From contig JAJEKV010000002.1 of the NCBI GenBank assembly GCA_021234155.1, forward strand, positions 34,328,128 through 34,392,127: DNA of 64,000 bases, read 5' to 3'. Source of the stretch: Isoetes taiwanensis (taxonomy: Eukaryota > Streptophyta > Lycopodiopsida > Isoetales > Isoetaceae). Below, piece after piece: positions 1 through 17,766 of this stretch. A program made the translations under genes and the position numbers. The notes below the pieces were generated by a model that had not been told where the DNA came from, made no database searches, and worked only from the letters and a program-made list of their open reading frames with translations. Each line of letters starts with the position of its first letter. The first letter of the stretch is position 1.

Positions 1-1592
1 ACTTATATTTGTCATGGATTTTTAACTAGTCACTTTCTAGATCCGAATCTGTAAAGAGCTGGCCATGACCATTTACTAGTCTGTTACATTTGACCTCTAC
101 ATTCAGAAATTGGACATGATAATACAATGATTAGCATCTGAGCTTGGCATACATTAAAATAATCTGCAGAAGAATTGGGTCTATATTTTGGGAAGTTCTA
201 GCTACTGGTTTAAGGAATAATAAACTTAGATAGGGCCTCTGGGCACTAGATACTATGCTGACTCTTTGCATGCAACACATATCTGGTAGCTATTATCATA
301 CTCTATAGTGATATTCGTGGCATGATATTATGGCTGCACGCTTCGTAGCTATTTTAATTAGACCAGTTACTGCTCTGTGGTACAGATGTCTTCAGCATGT
401 AACTTGAAATGAAATTTCCCAGTGTCCTTTTGGAGGAAAGTAAAGTGGTTGCAGATTTAGCAATATGATTTAGCAGTAAAGTGTTGAATCTGCAGTATGA
501 TTGTCTGCTTGTTGCATTATATCTACATCTGGTAAACTTACAATTTAAACTTGCCCAAGTTCTGATCTGAGACATAAATGGCCTAGGCTAGTTATTTATT
601 TCCTTAATCTCTTTGCATTCAGTGTTTTAACTACACATGCATGGTGAAGGGAGATAATCTTAAAGAATCCCATGACACCTGCTACTCTCAGCATGACAAC
701 CATTTTGATGCTTGTTTTTGTTGTTTTGGGTGCAGGTAACAGGATTCTTTAAAAAAACTATTCTATTCTATTCTATTCTTTACTCCATGTTATGTGTTTT
801 TGCTACAAATTTGAAGTTCCATAAGATTACAACATTTGACAAGATTACAACGTTTGACGGAGTCCGCCAAGTATGATTTGGGATCTGAACAATATATATT
901 TTCATTAAATTAAACATCACAGATTGTGGTTGCTATTGGACATGTAAGTTATACTTATAAAGATCATTCGTAGGTAAGTCCTCAAGGAAATTTGTTATGA
1001 ACCTGAACACTCTGATGTACTGTAATCCAAATAATACAGTTTTTGTACTTATTGTTTCTTACTTGAACATGTGGAAAAAATGTTGAGTAAACTTGTTGGT
1101 TCTTTACGTGATCTGAAATTGAGTTTATGAGGCGTGTATAACTTGTTTTCCAAGTGATATAGAGTCTACTGCGCATAGGGTACAATTTAAACATGATGAC
1201 CAGTTCATGGCCTAAGTACTAATACACCTGGTTAGTCTTAGGGCTGTCTATTGAAACTTGTTGGTTTCTTGCAAAGAGGCATCAAGTTTAAAGTCTGGTA
1301 ACAGATTTCAAAGGTTTTTTTCTTTTTTTTCTTTTTTTTTTTTTTTGTAATTAACTCATTCAATTGTTTATGGGGTCTACGATCTCAAGAATGATAATTT
1401 ATGCATTTATATCAAATCCCACTGAAACCCCTTGTTATATATTATCATCGTTAGCGCCTGAAATGAAAAATGCAAATTATGATATGATTTTTACAGTTGA
1501 ATGAATGCCACATATGAGCAATGCCACATTGTGCCATTATAAAATGTATTAGTATTACTAATATTTATGAGTTATTTTGAATCCTTTTTTAG
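1..1592. other. Intergenic DNA without a supported gene
   Basis: No reading frame with recognisable protein character was found on either strand. The stretch is AT-rich. It holds a short (TTCTA)n tract near 757-780 and a T-rich tract near 1318-1347. Confidence 0.6.
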
Positions 1593-1847
1593 CTATCAAG
1601 ACTTGGACATGCAAAAGAATGGCGCCAGAAATTTGCCCTTCAAATTGAGGCAAGTTTAGTTTTCAACAATGGTCCCATTCAAGGCTTGATTAAGGTTGCA
1701 GAAAGGATATACATTTTGGGAATGATTCGGAAGGAGAATGTGTTTACTATGCAGGCAGCGTTAACGATCTTATTAATGGACACCTACACAAAGCTTTTAA
1801 TTTTTTCAAAATTAAAGTCGCACTTCGAAGGCAATGCAAGAATGTAG
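1593..1847 (+). CDS. Possible 3'-terminal exon of an unrecognised gene
   Basis: A good splice acceptor (TTTTTTAG ending at 1592) opens an 84-codon frame that ends in TAG at 1845-1847. The peptide begins LSRLGHAKEWRQKFALQIE and has protein-like composition. I do not recognise the family and cannot see upstream exons. The stop codon lies inside the left target-site duplication of the neighbouring hAT element, so the insertion landed at the very end of this frame or in the start of its 3' UTR. It could also be chance coding potential. Confidence 0.3.
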   Translation, partial: LSRLGHAKEWRQKFALQIEASLVFNNGPIQGLIKVAERIYILGMIRKENVFTMQAALTILLMDTYTKLLIFSKLKSHFEGNARM

Positions 1848-3089
1848 CAACTAGTGTGTAATTTTGATGGCTATCACGCCTGTTTTTAGCTATTTTGCCC
1901 ATGAAAACGGGTAGAAATTTTTTTTGCCCTGCAAATGAAGGGCATCAAATTGGGAAATGCTCGTCATAAGAAAGACTAGAAAAAAATTTATATAGCATTT
2001 GAAGGGATGGGAATGTAGGTTTGCCTGTCATTTTTATGTCTGGTATATTAGTATAATACTTTGTATAATACGGTATACTATTTGTATTTATATACATATT
2101 TAAAAAATTAGAACCAAGTCAATGGTTCTATTATAACAATAAATAATATCAATTATAATATCACACAACAAATTATCACGAAAAACCAAATCCAACCATT
2201 GAACGAACGCATTCATTCAAGAAATTCATCGGGCAGGTAGCCGACTGGAAAATTTGGCGGGCTGGGGAGAAGAGGAACCGATTGTTCATTAGCCATCACC
2301 GGAATGGAATCCAAAATGCTTGCCTTGCCTTATGAATTCATCTCAGAAGGATTGCTGCAGCACTTTTGACAGAATCGTTTCGTTTTCACAGAATCGTTTT
2401 TCCAATGTGGGTCATTGTTTTCTTGAAGAGAAAGGCATGATACAGGTATTAACAGAAAATCCAACAAGCCCAAACCATGTTTTTGCTCGAAATCATGAAG
2501 TTTTACAGTTTTTTCTAATGTATTTCTATCTGCTAATGAATCGATTACCTACAGGAGCTTACACTGAGGCATTTTACTTTGCATGGAATCAGGAAGCAGG
2601 ACAAAATCTAGGATCAGCATTCTAGAAGCCAGGATCAGCATTCTTTCACAGTTTAACAGGTATGATTTCTTCTTCACAGTTATGATTTCTTGATTTCTTG
2701 CAGACTTCTTTCACAGTTATGATTTAACTCTTAAATTGCATGCATTCTCATTTTTTTTCTGCAATTTGATGCCTCAGTCATTGTTGGGCTATGTGGAGGA
2801 AGACTTAGACCTATCTTTCTTTCTTAAACGTGATCATGGAAGACACAAACGAAGGTAAGCATTTAATTCAAAGCATTTTCCATCTATTATTTTCTTGCAT
2901 CTGAATTTTCTTTACTTCTGTTATTTTAACGCATAGGTTCATCCAGGAGGAAGAAGAGAAGAAACAACAGTTCAAACTTCCGTTGTTAGTTCAAGATCTG
3001 AGACACAGCAACAGCAACAAGCAAGAGTTATTGAGGTCACAAATGAATTAGTGGTAGAAATTGCAGATGCCTCTACTAGTGTTGGAACA

Positions 3090-5144
3090 GATGCATCGTG
3101 TGTTGCTGCTAGTTCTTCTTCCAGCAACAAGAAAAGAAAATGGAGAAATGAATGGACGAAGGTTCATAAGTGGGCTTTGAGAGTCAAAAGCGCTACAAAT
3201 AAAGATTATGCAAAGTGTAGCTAGTGTATTGATGCCAAGAAAGATAATACATACACAAGAGAAGGATCTAGAGTGATGCAGTTGTCAGCACTAAATGATC
3301 ATGCAAGATCTGAAGATCATAAATCTGCAGTTGCTAAGCATTTACTTAAATTGAAAGGTAAAAATGCAAAAGGCCTGATTGAGCATCAAATTCATGCAGC
3401 TCACCTTTCAGAAATGTCCAGGGTTATCGTGTGCATTCAAAATGTCCATTGATTGGCACAATGTGCCATCCCATTACACAGGTTCCGTGATCTTTTTATT
3501 CATATGCGGCGCCTACGGCACCAGATATTCCTGGTACTGATGAGTATGGTGCTTACACAAATAAGATGGTCGCACGAGAATTTCTATTGAGTATACACAA
3601 TATTTTCAGATCCAGTTTACTTGATGAGGTGAGCTCCTCCCCCTGTATTTCTATTCTCGTTGATGAGTCTACTGATCGTACGCTTGAAAGACATCTCATT
3701 TTGTATATGCAATATTTGACCGAAAGTGGAAAGGGGGAACCCAAATGCACGTTTATAAGGCTTTTATCACTTGAAAATGGTAGTGCTGAAGCTGCTTACG
3801 ATGTTGTACAAGCATTATTGATCGCTATGGATTTGAATGAAGATAAAATTGTTGCTATTGCCACTGATGGCGCATCTACTATGTTAGGCTGTCGCACAGG
3901 AATGGTAGCTAGATTTCAAGCAAGAAATCCTGAAATTAAAGGTGTTCATTCCATAGCCCATAGAGAGGCACTTGCAGTAAAGGATGCCTTGACATCGAAG
4001 CCAAATGCTTTTGTTTTTTATTTTATTGACAAGCTGGCTAATAAAGTTTACTTATGGAAAGTCATCAAACCGACATGAAGAGTTCAATAATTTACTTGAA
4101 TTGTATGATGAGCATCACTTGAATGTGCTACAAATACATGGCGTGCGATGGTTGTCTAGAGGGCTAGTATGGAGAGATTGGTTGGATCAATGGAAGATGA
4201 ATGACAACAAAATTTATGAGAAGGCTACTATCTTTCAGGTACACTTTAATATCCATTTTTTTGCTTCGTAATTTCTTTCTTTCATAAATTAATTAATAGT
4301 TCGTGTCTTTCAGGTACAATTCATGATACATTTCTTGGCAGATGTCCTTGTTGAGTTGAATAAGCTAAGTTCAGAATTTCAAAGGGACAGACTTGATGTC
4401 ACGAAGATAAGCTACTGGTTGGATTTATTGAAGGAGAAGTTTACTAGGAAGTATCTCTCACGAGATAGTATTTGGTGAAGGTACAAAGCATCTTGGTCTT
4501 TTTATGAATTGTTGCAAGGATGGTAAGATGACATTTGTGGATGCTGATGGCACTATTCATGAACACTATTTGAGGTATGTTCCTATTCCGGAAAAGAAGG
4601 AGAATCTGCAAGCTCTTGACTTGAATGAGTTTCCCGAAGATAGTGGTTCACTTGCACATTCTATTCGCATTGCTAGATCCTTTATTGATGTTGTATTGCA
4701 AGCACTTGCCAAGAGGTTTGCAGATGTGAAGATGTGTTCATTGCTATGAATTTTTTTAATCCATCTGTATATCCTTTGAATGATTTGGATAGAGATAAGC
4801 AGACTACAGAATGGTTGGAAAGTTTGCTTGTCGAGTTTGCTTCAAAGGTTGATCGAACACGATGTTTGAGTGAGAGAGAGGACTTTGTTGGGACAATCTA
4901 CAGGGCTGTCAAGAATAAAGGTATGATGGTAGCTTGGTCTATTTGTTGAGATGAAAATGGAACTTGTGATAGTTGGTGGAACAGTTTTCCAGCCCTCATA
5001 AATTTATGGCAATGTTGCATGCTCATTCTTGGAAGCACAGCAAGTTGTGAGAGGGGATTTTCTCGCCAAAACGCTATCAAGAGTGCTACAAGAGCTCGTA
5101 TGAACCTAGAGACACTTGATGCACTTATACTAGTGTCGTTATGA
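3090..5144 (+). pseudogene. hAT transposase relic (ZNF862/DUF4371-like)
   Basis: Parts appear in the expected order. First comes a zinc-finger-like start, near 3120-3350, with basic residues, a KCS*C pair in which TAG replaces a codon, and a downstream H. Next is the RNase-H-like core at 3566-4078, containing ILVDESTDRT and IATDGASTMLG, which fit the catalytic Asp regions of this group. Then come middle segments at 4005-4270 and 4504-4950. Last is a C-terminal dimerisation motif, CERGFSRQNAIKSATRARM, near 5043-5100, ending at TGA 5142-5144. Stops and frame changes between the blocks mean it no longer encodes one protein, though one or two gaps could be introns. It sits inside the hAT element at 1852-5530 and is its presumed former source of mobility. 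Confidence 0.7.
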
Positions 5145-5264
5145 GATGCACCATTTGAGTCCATAAATTGAGCAAGCATATTTTAAGGATTGGTATGAAA
5201 CAAAAGATAAAAAAGCAACGCCGCTTGTTAATTGATCAATTTGTGCTTCTAAAACTTACTCATG

Positions 5265-5470
5265 TACTCTTTTTTGATACATATTTATATAGCAAGCAAC
5301 TTACTCATGTACTCTTTTTTGATACATATTTATATAGCAAGCATATTTTCTATGTATTGTTTATTAAAAGTTTGGATTCTGTTATTTTGAATTTTTGTCT
5401 GGCATATGAAAGGTTGAAATTTACAAGTTTCTGTCACGATATGAAAGGTTGAAATTTACGAAGTTTCTGT
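5265..5470 (+). repeat. Short tandem duplications near the hAT right end
   Basis: Two neighbouring direct duplications are seen. A unit of about 44 bp starting CTTACTCATGTACTC occurs twice at about 5257-5345. A unit of about 37 bp starting ATATGAAAGGTTGAAA occurs twice at about 5404-5475. They may be subterminal transposase-binding repeats or simple slippage products. Confidence 0.6.
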
Positions 5471-5708
5471 CACGAGAAAAAGGCATAAAAAATTTTCCCC
5501 GTCCTTAAAAACCGTCAAATTTACACACTGCTAGCAACACGAAAGCCTTGCGGGCACTGCCACTCTGCAGGTCTTCGGTTCCTAAGTGCATTATTCTTTA
5601 CTAAACGTCCATTCTGTTGGTATCGGATCGGAGCTTAGCGCCCACATTCCAATCCATGCTTCGTCATCGGGAGGTTTCATTCTCTAAAATCATACTTTAT
5701 TGATTTCA

Positions 5709-11176
<5,468 letters not shown>

Positions 11177-11562
11177 GTCTAAGACCTTTAAATTGCTCTG
11201 AATACGTCCTATTCCAATGATAACATATCTGAATAATCAATGAGTATTTCTGATCTTCGCGACCACTAAGGTTTTTGAAAAACCCAAATCCTAAAGTCGA
11301 AAACAAGCAGGGAATAATGAAAGCTCTTTCAAAGATGGTGAACGCAAGACCCCAGATTCGACATTATATAATCAGATTGCTTGGTCTTCAAGATTCTTTC
11401 CTGTCCAAAAGGTCCCGTTTTGCTGTTCAGATTGGTTTCTTCATTCCCAAGTTTCCAAAGCGAATAAATAATAATTTACAGCAGCAGTCTTTGCCGCAGA
11501 ATCAGAATTGAATTGACTGTTTTGTCTATAAGGAATCTCTAGATCCTGTCAAATTAAAATAA
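11177..11562 (-). promoter_or_regulatory. Presumed 5' flank of the ABCC gene
   Basis: This short interval lies between the ABCC start codon and the adjacent transposon. No clear TATA box or transcription start could be assigned. A plus-strand frame at 11275-11511 has no protein-like features. The mobile element begins under 400 bp upstream of the start codon, so it may affect ABCC expression. Confidence 0.35.
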
Positions 11563-11624
11563 GGGTGAGATTCCATTAGAGTGCGCTCACACTATCTCCC
11601 CCCGATTGGGGTTATTAAATAAAT

Positions 11625-11728
11625 TAGTGGAAACCCTTCCGGGCTTCTGTATGGAAACCCTTCCGAATTTCCATGAAAACCGGAAGGGTTTCCACTAATT
11701 TATCCCGGAAGGGTTTCCACTGAAAGTG
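11625..11728. repeat. Inverted GGAAACCCTTCC word cluster, left
   Basis: Two forward words (GGAAACCCTTCCG) are followed by two reverse words (CGGAAGGGTTTCC) within about 100 bp, so the segment can fold back on itself. It is the left-hand cluster inside the Harbinger-like element. Confidence 0.8.
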
Positions 11729-13423
11729 GAATTTTTGGGGTGAAGATATCCGCCGCCGTTAGTTAATGACCGGCGTTTTTCATTAACGTACCTTTTTTTT
11801 CTTTCTTTCTCTGCGGCCATTCCTCTCGGCCTCTGTCTCCGGCGTCCGGCGTTCGACCTCTGCTTGGCCTTGAGGCGCTGTGCATCCAGGCTTGTCTGCG
11901 TCAAGGCGCAGCTCCTCTGGAGGTTTTATTTGCTGGCTTTCACTTGTTAACTCTTGTTTTGCTTATGCCTTGACCTTTTTGTCATTCTTCGTGATTTACG
12001 TTATGAGGTCGCTTTCTGCATTGAGGTACGCCTACTTGAGAGGTTGATTTTTCCTGTTTTTTCGATGATTTACATGTAATTTTTATAAATTTCTTAACTT
12101 TTCTTTGTTCTTTTGCGGGATTTTGTTGGCTCACCGCTGCCTAGGCGAAGTCTCATGCGTCGTCAAGAACACTTAAAATCAAGGGTAGAACGGTAGTAAA
12201 GTAGGCGCAATGCACTTAGAAGGGCAAATTAGCGATAATATGCCGTTTATCCGGGCTAGAGACAATGCAGAGCCAAGCGGCACCAATTCACTCACAAGGA
12301 TCTAATCCATCTTTCTTTTTCCATGGCAATACGCATAATCGGAGGTAGGATCACCACGCAAATTTTATTGTTAACTTCATGACTTACACAAGTTCTCGTT
12401 CTTGTGGTTCGGGTTTGAAAACAAATGACATGCGGCGCCTTTATCCTAAATCGTCATTCAATATTAATTGCACGGTGTTCTTTTTACTCGCTTAATTTGT
12501 CTTAAATATTGACATGATGTCTCATTAATCATTAACAATTGCCGCCTCGGGGAGGCGTTATCTTTGTGGAGACATAGTCCCTGTTTAAACAACAAGTTTA
12601 TGCAAAGAAAAGGTAATTTGTTTCCTTCAAAGCTCATAGGTTGCTAGGTTCACAAATGGAAATGGTATACTAATAACTCCACGTCTTGTGAGGAATTAAC
12701 ATCAATAGTTTATATCGATCTCTAACCATTTGTCCAAATCGTGTCTTCTATTCATGTTGACTTTCCTTTTGGATCGGTTATGATCCGGTGAGCGAGTCAG
12801 CCCTCTGAAGCCTCTCGGGAACTCGCCTTTGTTGCGGGGAAGATAGTGAAGGACAGTTATGGAGCGGGGAGACAAACAACATACCTTTTACTTGTAAATG
12901 ATGAGAAAAGATCTATTTAATTCATAATATCCAGTTGTAGTCTTAGAGAAATTGTCATATTTTTTCAAACTTGTGTGCTATTTCTTTGCAAAGGCGATGA
13001 CAACACAATTTTGGTTTAACCGAGGAGAATTTGGTATTAGAAACTTGATTCTGCTTGTTGGCTTGAATTTAGCAAAGTACAAAGACAATGGTGAGGAAGG
13101 CCCACCAATTTATGTTATTATCTATAACAGTTGTTGGTACATCCCTTAAGATTTAACATATTTGATTTTATTTTCCTTTACTTTGTTTGTTGCTCTGTCA
13201 AAAGTTTACAACAATTATGGGATCCAACAAATTAGATCAAGACTTAGCCACAGTACAAGCAATGCTCTAAATCTTAAGTCTAAGTCAGCCTCTGTAGTCT
13301 TGCATATACAACCCTTTATAAAAATTGATACAAATGGTAATTGTGTGAGAACTATACAAGCAAGTTGAAGGTATACGTTACGTTGAGAACAAATCTAGGC
13401 GAATCATCATTGTCTGTTAAGAG

Positions 13424-13530
13424 TATATTCACAAAATGCTTAGAAGTTATTGCGTACAAAAAAAACATCAAACAATTGAACTACCATTGGCTATGCAGAG
13501 TATATTCACAAAATGCTTAGAAGTTACTGC
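13424..13530 (+). repeat. 33-bp direct repeat
   Basis: A unit containing CACAAAATGCTTAGAAGTTA occurs at about 13424-13456 and again at about 13498-13531, with a single substitution near the end. It has no obvious function and lies inside the Harbinger-like element. Confidence 0.7.
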
Positions 13531-13574
13531 TTAGAGTGCAACTTTACACGTACGCACTATCGAGTTTCTAACTG

Positions 13575-13720
13575 CATGTGGAAACCTAACCTATTTTCCT
13601 CCTCATGTGGAAACCTAACCTGTTTTCCTCCTCATGTGGAAACCCTTCCTATTTTCCTCCTCCTGTGGAAACCCTTCCCAATTTCCATGCAAGGAAATCG
13701 GGAAGGGTTTCCACTCAAAA
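13575..13720. repeat. GTGGAAACC-type short tandem repeat and foldback
   Basis: Four units of about 27-29 bp begin TGTGGAAACC and run through CCTATTTTCCTCCTC-like spacers. The last carries the CCCTTCCCA variant and is followed by the reverse word GGAAGGGTTTCC. This is a diverged relative of the foldback words on either side. Confidence 0.75.
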
Positions 13721-13837
13721 TTTGAATTTTGAGTGACGTGTGCTCGATGGACGTGCGCCTTAATGTCGGGCGTTCGTTGGGAAAAGCGTGAGCCATAAAG
13801 GCTCACGTGTGTAAATATTAAAAAAAAATAATTTTGT

Positions 13838-14122
13838 GGAAACCCTTCCGAGTTTTAATGGAAACCCTTCCGGCTTTCCAATATGGAAACCCTTCCGGCT
13901 TTCCATGGAAACCCTTCCGGGTTTTAGTGGAAACCCTTCCGGGTTTTCATATTCTGGAAGACCGGAAGGGTTTCCATCGGGTTTTATTGAAAACCGGAAG
14001 GGTTTCCATTAAAACCCAGAAGGGTTTCCATGGAAAGCCGGAAGGTTTCCATTAAAACCCGGAAGGGTTTCCATGGAAAGCCGGAAGGGTTTCCATTAAA
14101 ACCCGGAAGGGTTTCCGTGGGA
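13838..14122. repeat. Large foldback: 5 forward and 7 reverse GGAAACCCTTCC units
   Basis: About five units of TGGAAACCCTTCCGG followed by short T-rich spacers (13838-13955) are succeeded by about seven reverse units CCGGAAGGGTTTCCA (13970-14120). The turn lies near 13955-13970. The two halves are complementary over much of their length, so a transcript would form a long imperfect hairpin. No coding potential is implied. Confidence 0.85.
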
Positions 14123-14545
14123 GGCCAACCCAAATCGGGCGTACTTAGAACCATCGATTAGAGTGGGCGTCTTTTTATTGACGTTATTATTGACGTTAAA
14201 AACATGGCAATAAAAGTCTCCATATTAAAATGGAGTGTTTGTGCATGAGATTCCACGCTCGTGCATGGCCTTTTGAAAAAAATAGATCAAGAACAGGATG
14301 TTAACTTTCCCTCCCACATGGCAATAAGAGATAGGTGGTTATATTTTTATTTTTTTAAGGACAGGGATTATTGGCTCAGTTAAAAATAGTTAAACTAATG
14401 ACACCTTGGCATATGCACATAAAGACCAGGCAAAGTGGAATATGTCAAGCCTCTTAATTTTCAGACATGTCGAAACTTTATTTGCTTTTTATTTGCTTGT
14501 AATTAAAAGTCAAGTTCTAAATGCCGTAGTTGAATCTCACCCTAA

Positions 14546-15898
14546 GAGAGCATGCATTAAAAGAAATAAACAAATGTGAACTGATTCGTAATTCCCCAAC
14601 CTTGCATGCAAGAGATAATGCTTTGTGAATTGAACATGCTTATATTGCTAGAGCGTGTATTATTTTTTGTAGGCCCTTCGATTGCGGCATAGTTCATGGA
14701 ATATTCTCTCTCCATAGATCCTCTACACCCTTCCCAAGTCAATTTGGGGTCAAATCAACCCCTATTGACCTACTTTTAAAGGGGGTGCCTAAAGACCAAG
14801 CACCATTGGTTAGCATCATATACAAAGATTATGGTATGTATACCGTCATATCAATACAACATCGAATTGTAAACCTCTAGCATAACAGCAGCATCCCAAT
14901 GTGACATGAGCCGGGAGAATTGAACCCCAATTCGAATCCAATACTCATAGCTCACATGTTCATGCTACGTTTCTGCACAGTTACAATGCGATGCATAGGG
15001 ACGATCAGACACGTGCCACTGACTACCACTCCAAGTTGCAATGGCCAGTGGCATGCATCCGATGATCCCTATACATCATAGCTACCCAGAACGGGAATGG
15101 GAACTTGGACCCAAAATTTGGAACGGAAACGGGATGGGAACGGGATATTCGAGTATATTCGAGGGATCCTTTGAGTATATTTGAGGTATATTCCCTTTTC
15201 TACTAGGAACTAAAGTGGGAACTTATAGAACTCTGGACCCTTGGGAACGTAGCTAGGAATGCGAACGGAGTTGAGAACCTGGTTCCCAATAGCTATGCTA
15301 TACATAGCGCTTGCCATGACGAAGGATAATACCTGTAATACAACAAATGGAGACTATCATTGAGCCTGGGGAATTTAACCCCAGCGCAATGCCAATGCCT
15401 ATATAGGTATAAGGGACATCCCACGAGAGGGGATCACCCTTATGCCTAGGAGTCGAAGCCCATTGGAAGTCTACAAGTCTTAGTAACAATGGCCACAAAT
15501 GCATAATAAGAAAACTAGTCCGAATGGAAAGACAAGGCATGAGAATAACAAGCATTACATATTCATCAAGTCAGTAAATGTACACCTGGCACAAATGCCA
15601 CTAACACGGTACTGCACAATAACCTGATTACACACAACAGCAAGAAGATAAAGCTCTAGTTCATAGGTTTCCCAGATGCAGCCAGCTTGATGACGGCATC
15701 AAGCTGGCAGATCTCCTAGGTTGCAGACCCCTAGCAAGGCTCATGTGTGATCTTAGTGCGTACAACTCAAGACATCAGACCCCAAGTTGATCCCAAGCAA
15801 GACTAGAAATCGCCAAATCAATAACAGCATAAAAAAACTGTCAACTGCCCCTTCAAGATCCTCAGGGAAGCTGTAATTTTGTGGGCCTCGGTACCAAC
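14546..15898. other. Intergenic DNA without a supported gene
   Basis: No convincing gene was found. An imperfect inverted repeat at about 14991-15084 has arms of about 32 nt that share ATAGGGA and TGCCACTG at their ends. The rest is unassigned. Confidence 0.5.
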
Positions 15899-16159
15899 CT
15901 GCACATTGTTTGATATGAACTCCTCTAGACTAAAAACATGTTCAACCTCTGGAGGATATGCCTGAGGATCAGGCCCGGATGCATCAATTCTGGAGCTTAT
16001 TAAAGAGGGGTCCAAGCTCAAAACAGGGTGGCCCGTCTTACCCTGGGAATTTCCATTCTCTTCATTCCAACCCTGTAAGAAGGCCTCACCACCACAAACC
16101 GTGCTCACGAAAAATAGAAACAAGCACACAATTGAAATTGTACAGCAAAGAAACCACAT
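15899..16159 (-). CDS. Orphan first exon of a secreted or membrane-anchored protein, unrecognised
   Basis: The ATG at 16157-16159 opens an 87-codon frame ending at a plausible donor (CAG followed by GTTGGT at 15898-15893). The peptide starts MWFLCCTISIVCLFLFFVST, a strong signal peptide or signal anchor. A polar segment rich in Gly, Asn, Ser and Pro follows, containing SRIDASGPDPQAYPPEVEHV. Reading on past the donor reaches a stop within about 25 codons. I do not recognise the family and could not find the next exon on the minus strand, so this may be a truncated duplicate. Confidence 0.35.
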
Positions 16160-17766
16160 ATGGAGTCACCCAACAGCTATGGTGTGGTCCTCAGTATGAA
16201 TGGGGATGTAATAATCCACACCATGGTCTGGGATTTGTAGTTCAGGGCGAAAGAATGGATCACAAACATCCTCAAAGTTACAATCCAGCTCATCAGATGG
16301 CACAAAATCATCTCAATAAGTGCCCAGGACCATTCCGTTCTACAGCCACATACCCTGCAGGCAAACTAAACAGGATAGTCCTGACATCAGATGGCATGCA
16401 ATGGACAGGGTTCAAGAGAACTTTTCAGGCCACACGTACTTTGAGCTCATTCACATGAGCACTTTTCAAAGGAATAATTTAGCTACTGCTCAAACTGTAC
16501 TTTCCACTCCTGAGCATCCTGCAAATAGTAAATGTCAAGCTAGGAGTGAGTCTACGAACACCATAGTAAAATACAAAGTGAGCGGCAAGGCACAACATAA
16601 GTATTAGAGCCTAGGTGTCTAGAAAATCTATCGAAGGCACAATGAAAGTGTTAGGGCTTAGATTTTTAAAAAATATTCGTGACCGTGCATGTTAAAAGGG
16701 TTTGGGCAATGGGATTCACTCTATGCACTCTATCTTTGAGTCGGTTTCCAGGAGGCATTTTTTGCCTTTGACTTCTAAGCCATGGCCCTGCGTTCCCATG
16801 AGACCTTTGATCTGCCCTTACTGCATACATGGCCCAAAGCCGTGCATATCTCCCTCCCTCCATTGCTGGTCATTCCATCTGCCATACCTAACTGGTGGTT
16901 CCTCCATTTCTCCTTCCCATCTTCCACTTTTTTTCTTTAAACAACAAGATATTGTGTAACGAGCAAGCAACCTTCTTTGGAGAAGACATTTGACGGCCAT
17001 ATTTTGTTCAACGAGAGCAACAACTCATACCATCAGCATCAGCAGACGCAGATATGAGACGCATTAATGTTCATTAAATAAATTTAAGGTAAAGATGAAA
17101 TTGCATAAAGGATTCATATATTTTTTCTATGCAATGTCTCCAAGCTTTATTAATATCTTCTCCAACCCGCTGCAAAAGACGCGAACATTTCTCTTCTCCA
17201 ACCCGCTGCAAAAGAAGTTTTGTGCTAAGTCGAATATATCTCAATTCTGGACATCCTTTGTGACTATAGAGATGCATGTTGATTGTAGTTCACATACTGT
17301 GAGGCAAGTCAAGACATGCCTGTTCGACCCCATATTCTTTGCAGGAATGGTCTAGAGCGCCCAACATAGAATATTCCCCATAAACTACTGCAATCTAATG
17401 GCCACTAATACCTATATATGAATTTTACCATGAAGGTTGAGCCACTAATACTTATATATGAATTTTACCACGTAGGAATACTGTCCCCAAAATGGTCTAA
17501 CCACTCTGAATCAACTCCCTTATTAGTGGAAGCAAATTTACGCGTTAAAAGATCTAATCGGGAGATACAATCAAGGCACATATTTTGTCTTTCAAGGCGC
17601 GTAAAACCACTAGCAGGAAGTTCAATTCCAACTCCAATCAAGATCACGTAAACATCACGTCAAGCAAAGTAGGTGAGCGTTCTTGAAAAATCTGGAGTCA
17701 TTCTGATCAAGAATGACAAATAGCTGTGCAGAAACCGGTAGAATCCGGTTTATCTTTGCTTGACGT
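16160..17766. other. Intergenic DNA without a supported gene
   Basis: Only short features are visible. A 23-bp direct repeat (CTTCTCCAACCCGCTGCAAA plus AGA) occurs near 17157 and 17193. A duplicated segment of about 30 bp containing TATATATGAATTTTACCA lies near 17411 and 17452. The small reading frames have no family character. Confidence 0.5.

Larger units (their letters stand above)
1852..5530 (+). mobile_element. hAT-superfamily DNA transposon, decayed but full length
   Basis: The ends are imperfect inverted repeats: TAGTGTGTAATTTTGATGG at the left and the complement of CAGTGTGTAAATTTGACGG at the right. They are flanked by a near-perfect 8-bp duplication, GTAGCAAC at 1844-1851 and CTAGCAAC at 5531-5538. 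An 8-bp duplication with (T/C)AGTG termini is typical of hAT elements. The interior holds a transposase relic on the plus strand. The element lies between the possible exon at 1593-1847 and the 3' end of the ABCC gene. Confidence 0.75.
11563..14542. mobile_element. PIF/Harbinger-like non-autonomous element
   Basis: The ends are perfect 11-bp inverted repeats, GGGTGAGATTC at 11563-11573 and its complement at 14532-14542. Both are flanked by TAA (11560-11562 and 14543-14545). A 3-bp TWA duplication with GGG-starting termini fits PIF/Harbinger or Tourist-like elements. At 2980 bp it is large for a MITE, and I found no transposase relic. The interior is mostly arrays of inverted GGAAACCCTTCC words plus AT-rich filler. 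The short TIR leaves some doubt about the superfamily. Confidence 0.55.

Noticed and set aside
757-780. (TTCTA)n tract as a LINE tail like those at 39-51 kb
   Set aside because: No LINE 3' hairpin or ORF2 sequence precedes it, so it is treated as a plain microsatellite.
11275-11511. 78-codon plus-strand frame upstream of the ABCC gene
   Set aside because: It lies in the presumed ABCC leader, opposite in strand, with no recognisable domain.
14991-15084. Imperfect inverted repeat as a MIRNA candidate
   Set aside because: Pairing is interrupted in the middle of both arms and there is no evidence of expression, so it is mentioned only as a structure.
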